DNA from: Bosea beijingensis
GTDB lineage: Bacteria > Pseudomonadota > Alphaproteobacteria > Rhizobiales > Beijerinckiaceae
Length of the DNA stretch: 64,000 nucleotides
Reading direction: 5' to 3'
Assembly: GCF_030758975.1 (NCBI RefSeq)
Contig: NZ_CP132359.1
Span: 4,050,005 to 4,114,004 of the forward strand
Position 1 is the stretch's first letter; each line of letters starts with the position of its first letter. The notes under the pieces are model-generated. The model saw nothing but the letters and a program-made list of their open reading frames with translations, made no database searches and was not told the DNA's origin. This document shows, piece after piece, positions 8,656 to 19,657 of this stretch. The translations under genes and the position numbers were made by a program.

Positions 8656-10098
8656 ATGAGCGAATTCGATCTCGTCATCCGCGGCGGCACGGCCGTCACC
8701 GCCAGCGACATCGGGTCTTTCGATATCGGCGTAACGGGCGGCGCCATCACGGCGATCGGCGCGGGATTGCCGCGCGGCAAGGAGGAAGTCGACGCGCAGG
8801 GGCTGCTCGTCCTGCCGGGCGGCGTCGATACCCACGTCCATCTCGACCAGCCCTTTTCCTCGGGCGCCGACATCGCGGATGGCTTCGATAGCGGCACGGC
8901 CTCTGCGGCCGCCGGCGGCACGACCACCGTTGTCTGCCATGCCCCGCAGATCCGGGGCGGCTCGCTCGCTGGGGCGGTTGCCGCTTATGCCGAGAAGGCG
9001 AAGCAGGCGCGGATCGACCATGCCTTCCATCTGCTGGTCAACGACCCCACCCCGGAGGTGCTGGAGAAAGAATTGCCGGCGCTGGTTGAGGCCGGGCATC
9101 GCTCGGTCAAGATCTTCATGACCTATGACAGCAACCGGCTGGGCGACGCGCAGATCTTGCAGACGCTCGCGGCGGCGCGGCGGGCCGGTGCGCTGGTCTG
9201 CGTTCATGCCGAGCATCACGAATTGATCACCTGGCTGACGCAGGCGCTGCTGGCGGCCGGGCAGACGGCGCCGCGCCATCTCGCCTGGGCCAAGCCCATG
9301 GTGGTCGAGCGCGAGGCGACCCATCGCATCCTCGCATTGGCCGAAGCGCTGGATACGCCGATCCAGGTCTTCCATGTCTCCGGCCGGCAATCCGGCGAGG
9401 AGGTCGAGCGGGCGCAGAAGCGCGGACAGAAGGCCTGGGCCGAGACCTGTACGCAATATCTCGTGCTCGACGAGGCCGATATGGATCGGCCGGGCTTCGA
9501 GGGCGCGAAATTCATGATCTCGCCGGCGTTGCGCTCGGCCGCCGATCGCGAGGCACTCTGGCAGTTCCTGCGCGACGGCGTCATCGATATCGTCTCGTCC
9601 GATCATTCGCCGCTGCGCTATGACGATCCGCGCGGCAAGAAGCAGCACGGCGAGAACGCGCCCTTCAATAAAATTCCGAACGGCGTGCCCGGCCTCGCAG
9701 CCCGATTGCCCATCCTCTATTCGGAAGGCGTCGCCAAGGGGCGCATCGACTTGCGCTGCTTCGTCGATCTCGTAGCCACCAACCCGGCCCGCCGCTTTGG
9801 CCTCGCGCCGCGCAAGGGCGCTCTGGCGGTGGGTGCCGACGCCGATGTCGTGCTGTTCGATCCGAACCGGCGCGTCATTCTCACCAACGCCATGCAGCAT
9901 CACGGCAGCGATTACACGCCCTACGAGGGCATGGAATTGCGGGGCTATCCCGTGGCGACGTATCAGCGCGGCCGCCTTGTCTTCGATGGCGAGCGCGTGC
10001 TGGCGCAGCCGGGGCAGGGGCGACTGCTGGCGCGCGGTCCCTATACCGAAATCAGGCCGACGGGCCGTTTCCCGACGCCGTTCGACCCGTTCGCATAA
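8656..10098 (+). CDS. Dihydropyrimidinase / hydantoinase
   Basis: Cyclic amidohydrolase of 480 residues. The binuclear metal site is complete: DTHVHLDQPF (His60, His62), carbamylated Lys152 (SVKIFMTYDS), histidines in CVHAEHHE and IQVFHVSG, and the aspartate in VSSDHSPL. C-terminal signature ARRFGLAPRKGALAVGADADV is typical. Two in-frame ATGs exist; the second is chosen because GGAGAG lies seven bases before it and MSEFDLVIRGG aligns with the family start. It converges on the D-carbamoylase gene, and hydantoinase plus N-carbamoyl-D-amino acid hydrolase is the classic D-amino acid route from hydantoins. Length matches D-hydantoinases (about 460-490). Confidence 0.9.
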   Translation: MSEFDLVIRGGTAVTASDIGSFDIGVTGGAITAIGAGLPRGKEEVDAQGLLVLPGGVDTHVHLDQPFSSGADIADGFDSGTASAAAGGTTTVVCHAPQIRGGSLAGAVAAYAEKAKQARIDHAFHLLVNDPTPEVLEKELPALVEAGHRSVKIFMTYDSNRLGDAQILQTLAAARRAGALVCVHAEHHELITWLTQALLAAGQTAPRHLAWAKPMVVEREATHRILALAEALDTPIQVFHVSGRQSGEEVERAQKRGQKAWAETCTQYLVLDEADMDRPGFEGAKFMISPALRSAADREALWQFLRDGVIDIVSSDHSPLRYDDPRGKKQHGENAPFNKIPNGVPGLAARLPILYSEGVAKGRIDLRCFVDLVATNPARRFGLAPRKGALAVGADADVVLFDPNRRVILTNAMQHHGSDYTPYEGMELRGYPVATYQRGRLVFDGERVLAQPGQGRLLARGPYTEIRPTGRFPTPFDPFA

Positions 10099-10107
10099 GG
10101 CCGGCAA

Positions 10108-10129
10108 GGAGGGCGCTCAGGCGCCCTCC
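10108..10129. terminator. Hairpin between convergent hydantoinase and carbamoylase genes
   Basis: A perfect 9-bp stem (GGAGGGCGC with GCGCCCTCC) closes a 4-base loop. It sits ten bases after the hydantoinase stop, and its right arm codes the last residues of the carbamoylase. Tails are CTTT-poor on both sides (GGCTTT on the plus strand), so it is at best a bidirectional terminator of moderate strength. Confidence 0.5.
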
Positions 10130-11064
10130 GGCTTTCCGAGCGGGGCGCCGACCCCGGTCCGCTCGGTGAGCAGGCCGTAATGCTCGACGCGGCGGTGGCG
10201 GGCGAAATCGAAGATCGTCGCCTTGCCGAAGCGGGTCTCGTCGAGATCGCAAGGGTGGACGAGCACGCCGTCCTCCTCATGGTCGAGCTCGCCGACGATC
10301 TTGCCGTCCGGTGCCGCGATCAGGGTTCCCCCGAAGAGCGGGTGCCCATCCTCGTTGCCGGCCTTGGCGACGGCCACGACCCAGGTCGAGTTCTGGTAGG
10401 CGCCGGCCTGCACCGAGAGCCGGTGGTGGAACAACCGGTCGGCCGTCGTCTCGTTGGGTGATTGCCCGTTGGCGGATGGCGTATTGTAGCCGAGCACGAC
10501 CATCTCGACGCCCTGCAGGCCCATGACGCGATAGGTCTCGGGCCAGCGCCGGTCGTTGCAGATCGCCATGCCGACAAGTCCGCCCTCGAATTCCCAGACC
10601 GGGAAGCCGAGATTGCCGGGCTCGAAATAACGCTTCTCGAGATGCTGGTGCGCTCGTTCCGGGTCGATCTCGACATGGCCCGGCAGATGGACCTTGCGGT
10701 ATTTGGCGGCGATCCGGCCACTGCGGTCGACCAGGATAGCGCTGTTGAAATGCCGGCCCTCGGGCGTGAGCTCGGCGTAGCCGAAATTCATGGCGAGGCC
10801 GAGTTCGCGGGCCCGATCGAACAGCGCCTGCGTATCCGGGCCGGGCATGCTGCGCTCGAACCAGTGATCCGCCTCGGCACGATCCTCATGGTACCAGCGC
10901 GGGAAGAAGGTGGTGAGCGCGAGCTCGGGAAACACCACGAATGTCGCGCCCTGCGCCTTCGCCTTCTCCAGCAGCGCGATCATCCGGTCGACGACCTGCT
11001 TGCGGCTGTCGGCTCGCTGGATCGGACCCAACTGAGCGGCGGCGACGGTGATGACGCGGGACAT
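10117..11064 (-). CDS. N-carbamoyl-D-amino acid hydrolase
   Basis: Nitrilase-superfamily amidohydrolase of 315 residues that converts N-carbamoyl-D-amino acids to D-amino acids. The catalytic triad is in place: Glu47 (FPELALTTFFPRW), Lys124 (KYRKVHLPGH) and Cys169 (GMAICNDRRWPE). Stretches HLEKRYFEPG, FHHRLSVQAGAYQN and HRRVEHYGLLTE are those of characterised D-carbamoylases, and the length is close to their usual 304. The start MSRVITVAAAQLGPIQR is chosen by homology; the open frame continues 24 codons further upstream to another ATG. It lacks a signal peptide. An operator copy lies about 120 bases upstream, linking it to the LysR regulon. Confidence 0.92.
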   Translation of the reverse strand: MSRVITVAAAQLGPIQRADSRKQVVDRMIALLEKAKAQGATFVVFPELALTTFFPRWYHEDRAEADHWFERSMPGPDTQALFDRARELGLAMNFGYAELTPEGRHFNSAILVDRSGRIAAKYRKVHLPGHVEIDPERAHQHLEKRYFEPGNLGFPVWEFEGGLVGMAICNDRRWPETYRVMGLQGVEMVVLGYNTPSANGQSPNETTADRLFHHRLSVQAGAYQNSTWVVAVAKAGNEDGHPLFGGTLIAAPDGKIVGELDHEEDGVLVHPCDLDETRFGKATIFDFARHRRVEHYGLLTERTGVGAPLGKPEGA

Positions 11065-11164
11065 CGGCAGTTTCCTGGTATGGCCTGTGACCGGGTTCAT
11101 TTGATGGAGCGGCCGTGGGTCCTGCTCCCTCGACAAGCTCTAGAGGCCCTGGCTCCATTGTTCT

Positions 11165-11203
11165 CATGCTTTATTCGGGATCAGGCATAACCTGATGTTA
11201 TCC
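11165..11203. promoter_or_regulatory. LysR-type operator, copy 3 (upstream of the D-carbamoylase)
   Basis: ATAAC-CTGAT-GTTAT is a perfect 5+5 inverted repeat with T-N11-A (TAAC-N5-GTTA at 11188-11200). TCATGCT lies 15 bases before the core exactly as in copy 1, giving an element of about 40 bases with the same layout. The gap between the MFS gene stop and the D-carbamoylase start is otherwise featureless. Confidence 0.7.
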
Positions 11204-11223
11204 GGTTTCCGCTCATTTTGGCG

Positions 11224-12471
11224 TCAGGCTTGTGGGCGCCGCCGCAAGTACCAAAGCGCGAAGGCGCCGGAGACCGCGAGCTGGCCGGCGACGAGCAGGA
11301 AGGGCCAGTCGAAGCTGCCGGTCCGGTTCGCGATCACGGCAAAGGCCAGCGGCCCGCAGATCGAGCCGACGAAGCCGAACAGGCTCGCGCCAGAGGTCAC
11401 GTCGCCGATCAGGGCGGGCGGCGAGACCCGCGCAAGCTCCGCCATATGGACGCCGTTCCAGCCCATCGAGGTCGCCCCGACCAGCGCCATGCAGAGATAT
11501 ATCAGCGAGGGATTCGCGCTGCCCAAGCCGATCAGCAGGGCGATGGCCGAGCCCGCGGCGAGCGCCAGCAGGCAGAGCAGGTGCAGGCCATTGCCCATCC
11601 TGTCCGCCAGCCAGCCGAAGAAGATGCGCGCGACGGTGCTGGCGACGAGCAGGGTCGCGACGAGATGCCCGGCCTGGGCCAGCGTCTTGCCATGCTGGGT
11701 GACCATATAGGTGGCGGTGAAGGCGGTGATGCAGGCCTGCGTGATCGAGAAGGAGACGCCGAGCGCCGCCAGCATCGGCAGCGAGCCATGCGAGCTCAGG
11801 ACCCGCGCCGAGCGCGACAGCGAGGAGGGCGACAGGAACATCCGCGCCCAGGCCCGGTTCTGGGTGCCCTTTTCCGCGTCGAGACTCCTGCGGAACGGCT
11901 GCACCACGAGCGCGCTGATCAGGACGACCGCGACCACGGCCCAGATCGCGCCGACGAGGCCGAACCCCGACACCATCGGCGCGATGGCGAAGCCCGCAAT
12001 GGCGCCGCCGAGCGGAACGCCGGCCTGCTTGATCGAGAAGACCAGCGTCCGGTGGCCGGCCGGCGCCGTGCGCATCAGGATCTGGCTGCCGGCCGGGGTA
12101 TTGGGGGCAAGGCCGAGGCCGACCAGAAGGGCGCCGGCAAGACCAATCACCGCGAAGGGCAGCGACAGGAGCAGAAGCCCGGCTGCGACGAAAGCCAGCC
12201 CGATCTGCAGCGCCCGGACCGGTCCGTGGTGGTCGAGCATCGGGTTGCCGCAAGCGAGGAACCAGCAGATGCCGACCGAGACCACGGCGGAGACATAGCC
12301 GATGCTTTCAGGCGCGAGGCCCCAGCGCAGGGTCAGCAGCGGGCCGAGAAGTGGAATGGCGGCCCCGGCGAAGGAGCTCATGACCTGGACGAGCAGAGTG
12401 GCGCTGAGCGCGCTTCCCCACAAAGGCAGCTTCAAGGCGGTTCCCCCGATCCCGTCGCTGCACGCCTGCAT
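11224..12471 (-). CDS. MFS transporter
   Basis: Major facilitator superfamily protein of about 415 residues with roughly twelve hydrophobic segments. The N-terminal half contains LLGPLLTLRWGLAPESIGYVS and a loop PMLDHHGPVRALQIG in place of the usual GxxxDRxGRR motif. The middle loop (QPFRRSLDAEKGTQNRAW) and the second half motif FGWLADRMGNGLH are clear. The ATG giving MQACSDGIGGTALK is preferred because GAAGCGGG precedes it; a start 19 codons upstream is possible. It is upstream of and in the same direction as the D-carbamoylase, so it may import or export a hydantoin or its product. The cargo is not predictable from sequence. Confidence 0.85.
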   Translation of the reverse strand: MQACSDGIGGTALKLPLWGSALSATLLVQVMSSFAGAAIPLLGPLLTLRWGLAPESIGYVSAVVSVGICWFLACGNPMLDHHGPVRALQIGLAFVAAGLLLLSLPFAVIGLAGALLVGLGLAPNTPAGSQILMRTAPAGHRTLVFSIKQAGVPLGGAIAGFAIAPMVSGFGLVGAIWAVVAVVLISALVVQPFRRSLDAEKGTQNRAWARMFLSPSSLSRSARVLSSHGSLPMLAALGVSFSITQACITAFTATYMVTQHGKTLAQAGHLVATLLVASTVARIFFGWLADRMGNGLHLLCLLALAAGSAIALLIGLGSANPSLIYLCMALVGATSMGWNGVHMAELARVSPPALIGDVTSGASLFGFVGSICGPLAFAVIANRTGSFDWPFLLVAGQLAVSGAFALWYLRRRPQA

Positions 12472-12657
12472 CCCGCTTCTTTGAGTCGAGAGGGTGAGGC
12501 GGCAGTGTCGGAAACGTTCTTCCGGCAAGGGCCGCGGGCGGTCGAGATGGATTGGTGGGCTGGCGGGGCTGCGTCAGGAGCATATGGGCGGTCGCGGGCG
12601 CCCTCAGCCGGCCGGGGCATGGAGCGACATCTCGAGGGACCGCTTCAGGCGTTTCCG

Positions 12658-14076
12658 TCAGCTCCGGGCATAGACATCCTCGAGCCGAATGATGTCGTCC
12701 TCTCCGGTATAGCTCCCGACCTGAACTTCGATGAGTTCGAGGTCGATCTTGCCGGGATTGGCGAGCCGGTGGGTGCAGCCGATCGGAAGATAGATCGACT
12801 CGTTCTCGTGGACATGGCTCACTTGCCCGTCGAGCGTCACCTCGGCAGTTCCACGCACGACGATCCAGTGTTCGGAGCGGTGGAAATGCTTCTGCAGGCT
12901 CAGCTTGCCATCGGGTTTGACGTTGATGCGCTTGACCTGGAAGCGGGCCCCGAGATCGATTCTCTGATACCACCCCCACGGCCTGTACATCCGAAGATGC
13001 TCTGTCGCCTCCGGAACGTTCTGCTTCTTGAGCGACTCGACGAGGGTCTTGACCCTGCCGGCTTCGGATTTCGGTGCGATCAGCACGGCATCGCGCGTGG
13101 CGATCGCGACGATATCCTTCACGCCGATGGCGGTGAGCAGCATGTCGTCGCTGCGCAGGAGCGAATTCGTTGTGTCGATGGCGACGACACGCCCTTGCAG
13201 CACGTTCTCCGCCTCGTCCTTGACCGCCACGGCATGGATCGAATCCCAGGAGCCGATATCCGACCAGTCGAAGCTCGCGGCAAGGACGCCGGCCTTGTCG
13301 GTCTTCTCCATGACCGCATAATCGATCGAGGTTTTCGGAATCCGGCCGAAAGCGTCCGGGTCGAGGCGAACGAAATCCAGGTCGGTTTTGGCGGCCTCGA
13401 TGGCCGCGCCGGCGCCGGCCAGGATTTCAGGCGCGAAGCGCTCCAGTTCGCCGAGCATGGTGGCGACCGAAAAGACGAAGTTGCCGCTGTTCCACAGGAA
13501 GCCCCGATCGAGATAGCCCTGCGCGGTCGCCTCGTCGGGCTTCTCGACGAACCGCTCGAGGCGGGAGGCCTTGGGGGCGCCGAGCGAGGCGCCGGCCTCG
13601 ATATAGCCGTAAGCCGAAGATGGCGCCGTTGGCGTGATACCCAGCGTCATGATGAGGCCGGTTGCGGCAATCGCCCCGGCGGCTGCGCAATCGGTTCGGA
13701 AGTTCGCGATATCCATGATGACGTGGTCGGCGGCGAGTGCGACCGCCACGGCAGCAGGATCCTGTGCCTGTGCGAGCAACGCGCCAATCGCGACAGCCGC
13801 TGCCGAATCCCGCCTTTCCGGCTCGATCACGATATCGCCCGCGATGCCGAGAGCTTGCATCTGTTCCGCTGCGACAAAGCGGAACGCGTTATTCGTCACG
13901 ACGATCGGACGCCCGAACGGCGCTCCCGCCACCCGCAGCAAAGTCGCCTGAAAGGTCGACAGGCCGTCATCCAGCAGCCGGATGAACTGTTTGGGCATGG
14001 AGTCCCGCGAGACCGGCCAAAGCCGCGTCCCCGCTCCACCGGCCATGATGAGGGGCGTGATCGTCGAGGTCGTCAT
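12658..14076 (-). CDS. manC: Mannose-1-phosphate guanylyltransferase / mannose-6-phosphate isomerase
   Basis: Bifunctional enzyme of 472 residues supplying GDP-mannose. The N-terminal nucleotidyltransferase domain opens with MAGGAGTRLWPVSRDSMPKQF; FVEKPDEATAQGYL and WNSGNFVF are its substrate-site blocks. The C-terminal cupin domain (from about residue 350) holds the isomerase motif LSLQKHFHRSEHWIVVRG and YLPIGCTHRLANPG. Length matches AlgA/CpsB/ManC proteins (about 470). It lies between catabolic and glycan regions and is the first glycan precursor gene of the window; GDP-mannose would feed the glycosyltransferases to the right. Confidence 0.94.
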   Translation of the reverse strand: MTTSTITPLIMAGGAGTRLWPVSRDSMPKQFIRLLDDGLSTFQATLLRVAGAPFGRPIVVTNNAFRFVAAEQMQALGIAGDIVIEPERRDSAAAVAIGALLAQAQDPAAVAVALAADHVIMDIANFRTDCAAAGAIAATGLIMTLGITPTAPSSAYGYIEAGASLGAPKASRLERFVEKPDEATAQGYLDRGFLWNSGNFVFSVATMLGELERFAPEILAGAGAAIEAAKTDLDFVRLDPDAFGRIPKTSIDYAVMEKTDKAGVLAASFDWSDIGSWDSIHAVAVKDEAENVLQGRVVAIDTTNSLLRSDDMLLTAIGVKDIVAIATRDAVLIAPKSEAGRVKTLVESLKKQNVPEATEHLRMYRPWGWYQRIDLGARFQVKRINVKPDGKLSLQKHFHRSEHWIVVRGTAEVTLDGQVSHVHENESIYLPIGCTHRLANPGKIDLELIEVQVGSYTGEDDIIRLEDVYARS

Positions 14077-14314
14077 ATGGGCTTCAGCTCGGCTGGGAGT
14101 GAAACGGGCGGTGAAAACGACGCTGGGAATGGCGTGTCATCGGTGTCGCTTCACTGCCTGGGCACGTCAATGTCGAGGGCATGATGTGACACGAGGCCCT
14201 TTAAAAAACCTTCATCCGATCTTCTGCGCCGCGGCTGCGCTACGCGACGAAATGCGATCACCCTGCTCATGAGCCCGCTCTTGAGTGCAGCGCGCTTTAC
14301 CGCTCCAGCCGCGC

Positions 14315-16317
<2,003 letters not shown>

Positions 16318-16321
<4 letters not shown>

Positions 16322-17916
16322 ATCCTGTAGACGGGGCGATGTCCGGGCAGGTCGATCTCGCGGGCGGCAAGTGAGAGGCAGAGACCCAGCACGTCCCGGG
16401 TCTGGGCCGGCTCGATGATGCCATCGTCCCAGAGCCGGGCCGTCGCGTAATAGGGGGTGCTCTGCTCTTCGAACTGGCGGCGCGTCTCGCGGTCAAGCTT
16501 TTCGATATCCGCGTCATTCGCGTTGCCGCGCGTCAGGCTCGATCGCCTGAGTTCGGTCACTACAGTCGCTGCGACATCGGGCGACATCGTCGCGATGCGC
16601 GCGTTCGGCCAGGCGAACAGGAAGCGCGGCTGGAAGCCGCGGCCGCACATGCCGTAATTGCCGGCGCCATAAGAGCCGCCGATGATGATGGTGTAGCGCG
16701 GCACGCGCGCGTTCGAGACGGCATAGACCAGCTTGGCCGAATGCTTGGCGATGCCGCCGCGCTCCGCCTCGGTGCCGACCATGAAGCCGGTGATGTTCTG
16801 CAGGAACAGCAGCGGAATCCGGCGCTGGTCGCAGAGCTCGATGAAATGCGCGCCCTTCAGCGCACTGTCGGAGAATAGCACGCCGTTATTGGCGATGATG
16901 CCGACCGGCTGGCCGTGGATATGCGCGAAGCCGGTGACCAGCGTCGCGCCGAAATCCGGCTTGAAGGCATCGAAGACGCTGCCGTCGACCATGCGGGCGA
17001 TGACCTCGCGCACGTCGAAGGGCTGCTTCAGGTCGGTGCCGACGATCGCCTCGATCTCGGCGGGGTTGTAGAGCGGTGCCGTGGTTGCGCGGGCAGGAGC
17101 ACGCGGCGGCACTGGCCAGTTGAGCGCGCCGACGATGTCGCGGAGCTTGGCGATCGCCTCGAATTCGTCTTCGGCGAGATAGTCGCTGACGCCCGAGACC
17201 TGCGTATGCATCTCGGCGCCGCCCAGGGTCTCCCCATCGACAATCTCGTTGATCGCGGCCTTGACGATCGGCGGCCCGCCAAGATGGATGCGGCCGGTGC
17301 CGCGCACCATCACGACCTCGTCGGATAGCGCCGGGATATAGGCCCCGCCGGCCGTGCAGCCGCCGAACACGGCAGAGATTTGCGGCAGGCCAGCCGCCGA
17401 CATCCGGCATTGCTGCAGGAAGGCCCCGCCGAAATGGTCGCGATCGGGGAAGACACGGTCCTGTTCCGGCAGGAAGGCGCCGCCGCAATCGACGAGATAG
17501 ATACACGGCAGGCGATTCTCGAAGGCGATCTCCTGCGCGCGCAGGTGCTTCTTGACCGTCTCGTGGAAGAAGGAGCCGCCTTTCACCGTCGCGTCATTGG
17601 CGATGATCATGCAGGGCGTGCCGTGGACGACACCGATGCCGGTGACGATGCCGGCGCCCGGCACCTCGTTGCCGTAGAGCTCCCAGGCCGCGAGCGGCGA
17701 GAGTTCGAGGAAGGGCGAAAGCGGGTCGACCAGGAGGTCGATGCGCTCGCGCACAGGGATCTTGCCGCGCTCGCGATGCCGCGCCCTGAGCTTCTCGCCG
17801 CCGCCGGCGAGCACGCGCGCATGGCGCTCGCGCAAGGTCTGGATCAGCGCCTCGTAGGCGGTCCGCTTCTGCTGCTGCTCGGCTCCCGCGCCGATCCTGC
17901 TTTCGATGACCGGCAT
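16318..17916 (-). CDS. Acyl-CoA carboxylase carboxyltransferase beta subunit (methylcrotonyl-CoA type)
   Basis: Carboxyltransferase of 532 residues, the size of MccB (about 535). It contains the paired crotonase-like halves, with SAVFGGCTAGGAYIPALSDE, LGGPPIVKAAINEIVDGE and the second-half block NITGFMVGTEAERGGIAKH, then GGSYGAGNYGMCGRGFQPR. The ATG is preceded by GGAGGC at good spacing; the frame stays open 23 codons upstream without a better start. It is the first gene of a two-gene operon with the biotin carboxylase subunit and is preceded by a palindromic operator. Together they form an alpha6-beta6-type carboxylase in the cytosol. Confidence 0.9.
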
Positions 17917-17959
17917 ACGTGCAGAGCCTCCTCGGACGCCCCAGCGTCGATAGCCAAGC

Positions 17960-17977
17960 CTACCTACCGGTAGGCAG
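17960..17977. promoter_or_regulatory. Palindromic operator upstream of the acyl-CoA carboxylase genes
   Basis: CCTACCGGTAGG is a perfect 12-bp palindrome (17963-17974) inside the 18-bp CTACCTACCGGTAGGCAG, which has one mismatched pair. It lies about 45 bases before the carboxylase start. Size and symmetry suit a TetR-family repressor sensing an acyl-CoA, but no such regulator gene lies in the window. Confidence 0.55.
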
Positions 17978-18415
17978 TTGGGCAAGCGGATTCGATTGCT
18001 GCGTGACGCCGCGCTTGGGCCGTTGGCCGGCGATACGGGCGAGGCAAAGCCGACGGCTTGGCAAAAGTGCAGATTTCTACGGCTAATGAAGGTTATCTGC
18101 TGCTTCAGATAAGGTCCCGACTGCTCGTCTGGACAAGATGTGATCTTTAGAAAATGCGTTCCTTGATTTCAGGAATCGGTTGTGGGCCGCTTAATCTGAC
18201 GTTTTCTCGAAAGCGTCGGCCCGATGCGGTTACTCGATTCATCTGGAAGACCTTTTGCATTTTAGTAATTATGTTGCTGAAAATCGGAATGCTCGTAACC
18301 GATCGGCGATGCCGAGAGACCACACTGACAAGACGAAAACCGTCTTGATGTCGGAGTTCCGTTTTCAAACGGGCCGATCGATGGTAGTCGCCGAGTGGCT
18401 TAGGAGATTGGATCA
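17978..18415. other. Intergenic region of lower GC between carboxylase and polysaccharide export genes
   Basis: About 440 bases with no convincing gene. From roughly 18060 to 18350 the base composition is clearly more AT-rich than flanking genes. Short open frames on both strands lack codon bias and ribosome sites. It holds small inverted repeats such as GATTTCAGGAATC near 18166 and must contain the promoter of the polysaccharide export gene, but I cannot pick out a confident -35/-10 pair or a structured RNA. Confidence 0.5.
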
Positions 18416-19573
18416 GTGCGGGTTGGCCTTATTGCGATTCTGTCCGTCATGGCGTTGACGGGCTGCTCCAATCTGCCCGCGAGCGGCCCGTCGGCGGCTG
18501 ACATCGTTGCTCAACCGGCTGCCGGAGAGAGTTTCGGTTTCGAATTGGTCGATCTGACGCCGGCGTCGCTGACCGCAATCAACGGGCGCGCGATCGACAG
18601 TTTCAACGGGAGTTTCGGCGACCACAGTGGAGCGACCGAGACGCGAATCGGTGTCGGTGACTTCATCGCCATCACGATCTGGGAAGCTGGTGCTGGCGGT
18701 CTTTTCTCGGCACCGCTGACAACGGACCGCTTCACGCCGGGGTCGCGCACCGCAACCATTCCCGAGCAGGCCGTCGCCCGCGACGGCACGATTTCGGTTC
18801 CCTATGCCGGTCGCGTCAGCGTCTCCGGCAAGACGACGGCCCAGGTCGAGGCGACGATCCAGGAGCGGCTCGCGGGCAAGGCGATACAGCCCCAGATCCT
18901 GGTGACGCTCAGCCGGCCGATCAGCAGCGCCGTCGCCGTGACGGGCGAGGTGGCGGCGGGCGGGCGCATTCCCCTGTCCAACAAGGGCGACCGCATTCTC
19001 GAGGTCATCGCCGCGGCTGGCGGCATTCGCGCGCCGGTTAATGAGACCGAGGTCCGGCTCACCCGCGGCTCGCGCACGCTCGCGGTGCCGATGATCACCA
19101 TCGTCAACAATCCCCGCGAGAACATCTACCTGCGCGGCGGCGATACGCTGACGCTGGTGCGCAACCCGCGGACCTTCATCGCCGCCGGCGCGACCGGCCA
19201 GAATGCGGAGATTCCGTTCAACGCCGACGCGATGAACCTCGCCCAGGCGATCGCCAAGTCGGGTGGTCTGCTCGACTTCCGCGCGAATCCGGAGGGCGTT
19301 TTCCTCTATCGCTTCGAATCCGCCGAAATGCTGCGCCGGATCAAGCCGGACAGCCCGCTTCTCGGCATGGGCAGCAGGATTCCGGTCGTCTATCGCGTCA
19401 ATCTGCGCGATCCCAACGGGCTGTTCGTGGCACAGGGGCTGCGGATGCAGCGCGGCGATATCCTCTATGTCTCGAACGCGCCGCTGACCGATCTGCAGAA
19501 GGCCTTCTCTGTCTTCCAGAGCCTGACAGCGCCGGCCGTACAGGGCGCCAGCATCGCGGCTGGCTTCAAGTAA
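18416..19573 (+). CDS. Polysaccharide export outer-membrane lipoprotein (Wza/OtnA type)
   Basis: A 385-residue polysaccharide biosynthesis/export protein. The GTG start follows TAGGAG at about nine bases. A lipoprotein signal is evident: hydrophobic stretch then LTGC lipobox (Cys17). The N-terminal Poly_export domain includes the block GVGDFIAITIWEAG and GTISVPYAGRVSVSGKT; two SLBB-like segments follow (VAVTGEVAAGGRIPLSNKG; FIAAGATGQNAEIPFNADA). It should form the outer-membrane channel for a capsule or exopolysaccharide. The inner-membrane co-polymerase and polymerase partners are not in the window. It heads a plus-strand run with the sulfate activation genes. Confidence 0.92.
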   Translation: MRVGLIAILSVMALTGCSNLPASGPSAADIVAQPAAGESFGFELVDLTPASLTAINGRAIDSFNGSFGDHSGATETRIGVGDFIAITIWEAGAGGLFSAPLTTDRFTPGSRTATIPEQAVARDGTISVPYAGRVSVSGKTTAQVEATIQERLAGKAIQPQILVTLSRPISSAVAVTGEVAAGGRIPLSNKGDRILEVIAAAGGIRAPVNETEVRLTRGSRTLAVPMITIVNNPRENIYLRGGDTLTLVRNPRTFIAAGATGQNAEIPFNADAMNLAQAIAKSGGLLDFRANPEGVFLYRFESAEMLRRIKPDSPLLGMGSRIPVVYRVNLRDPNGLFVAQGLRMQRGDILYVSNAPLTDLQKAFSVFQSLTAPAVQGASIAAGFK

Positions 19574-19597
19574 GGCGGGACAGCGCGGATCATGCAG

Positions 19598-19617
19598 GCG
19601 CCGCCTCTGGGCGGCGC
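19598..19617 (+). terminator. GC-rich hairpin after the polysaccharide export gene
   Basis: Perfect 8-bp stem GCGCCGCC / GGCGGCGC around a 4-base loop, 25 bases after the stop codon. No T-tract follows, so it may be an attenuator or mRNA-stabilising stem rather than a full terminator before the sulfate activation genes. Confidence 0.4.
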
Positions 19618-19657
19618 TGGCTGAGAGCGTGAACGGGTTGTTTGGACGAAGCGGACC

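Noticed and set aside
11218..14184. Plus-strand open frame of 988 codons
   Set aside because: It runs antisense to the MFS and manC genes, is arginine/histidine-rich with no domain, and is a high-GC shadow frame.
18147..18458. Small open frames in the 17978-18415 gap
   Set aside because: They overlap on both strands, lack ribosome sites and codon bias, and have no recognisable motif.
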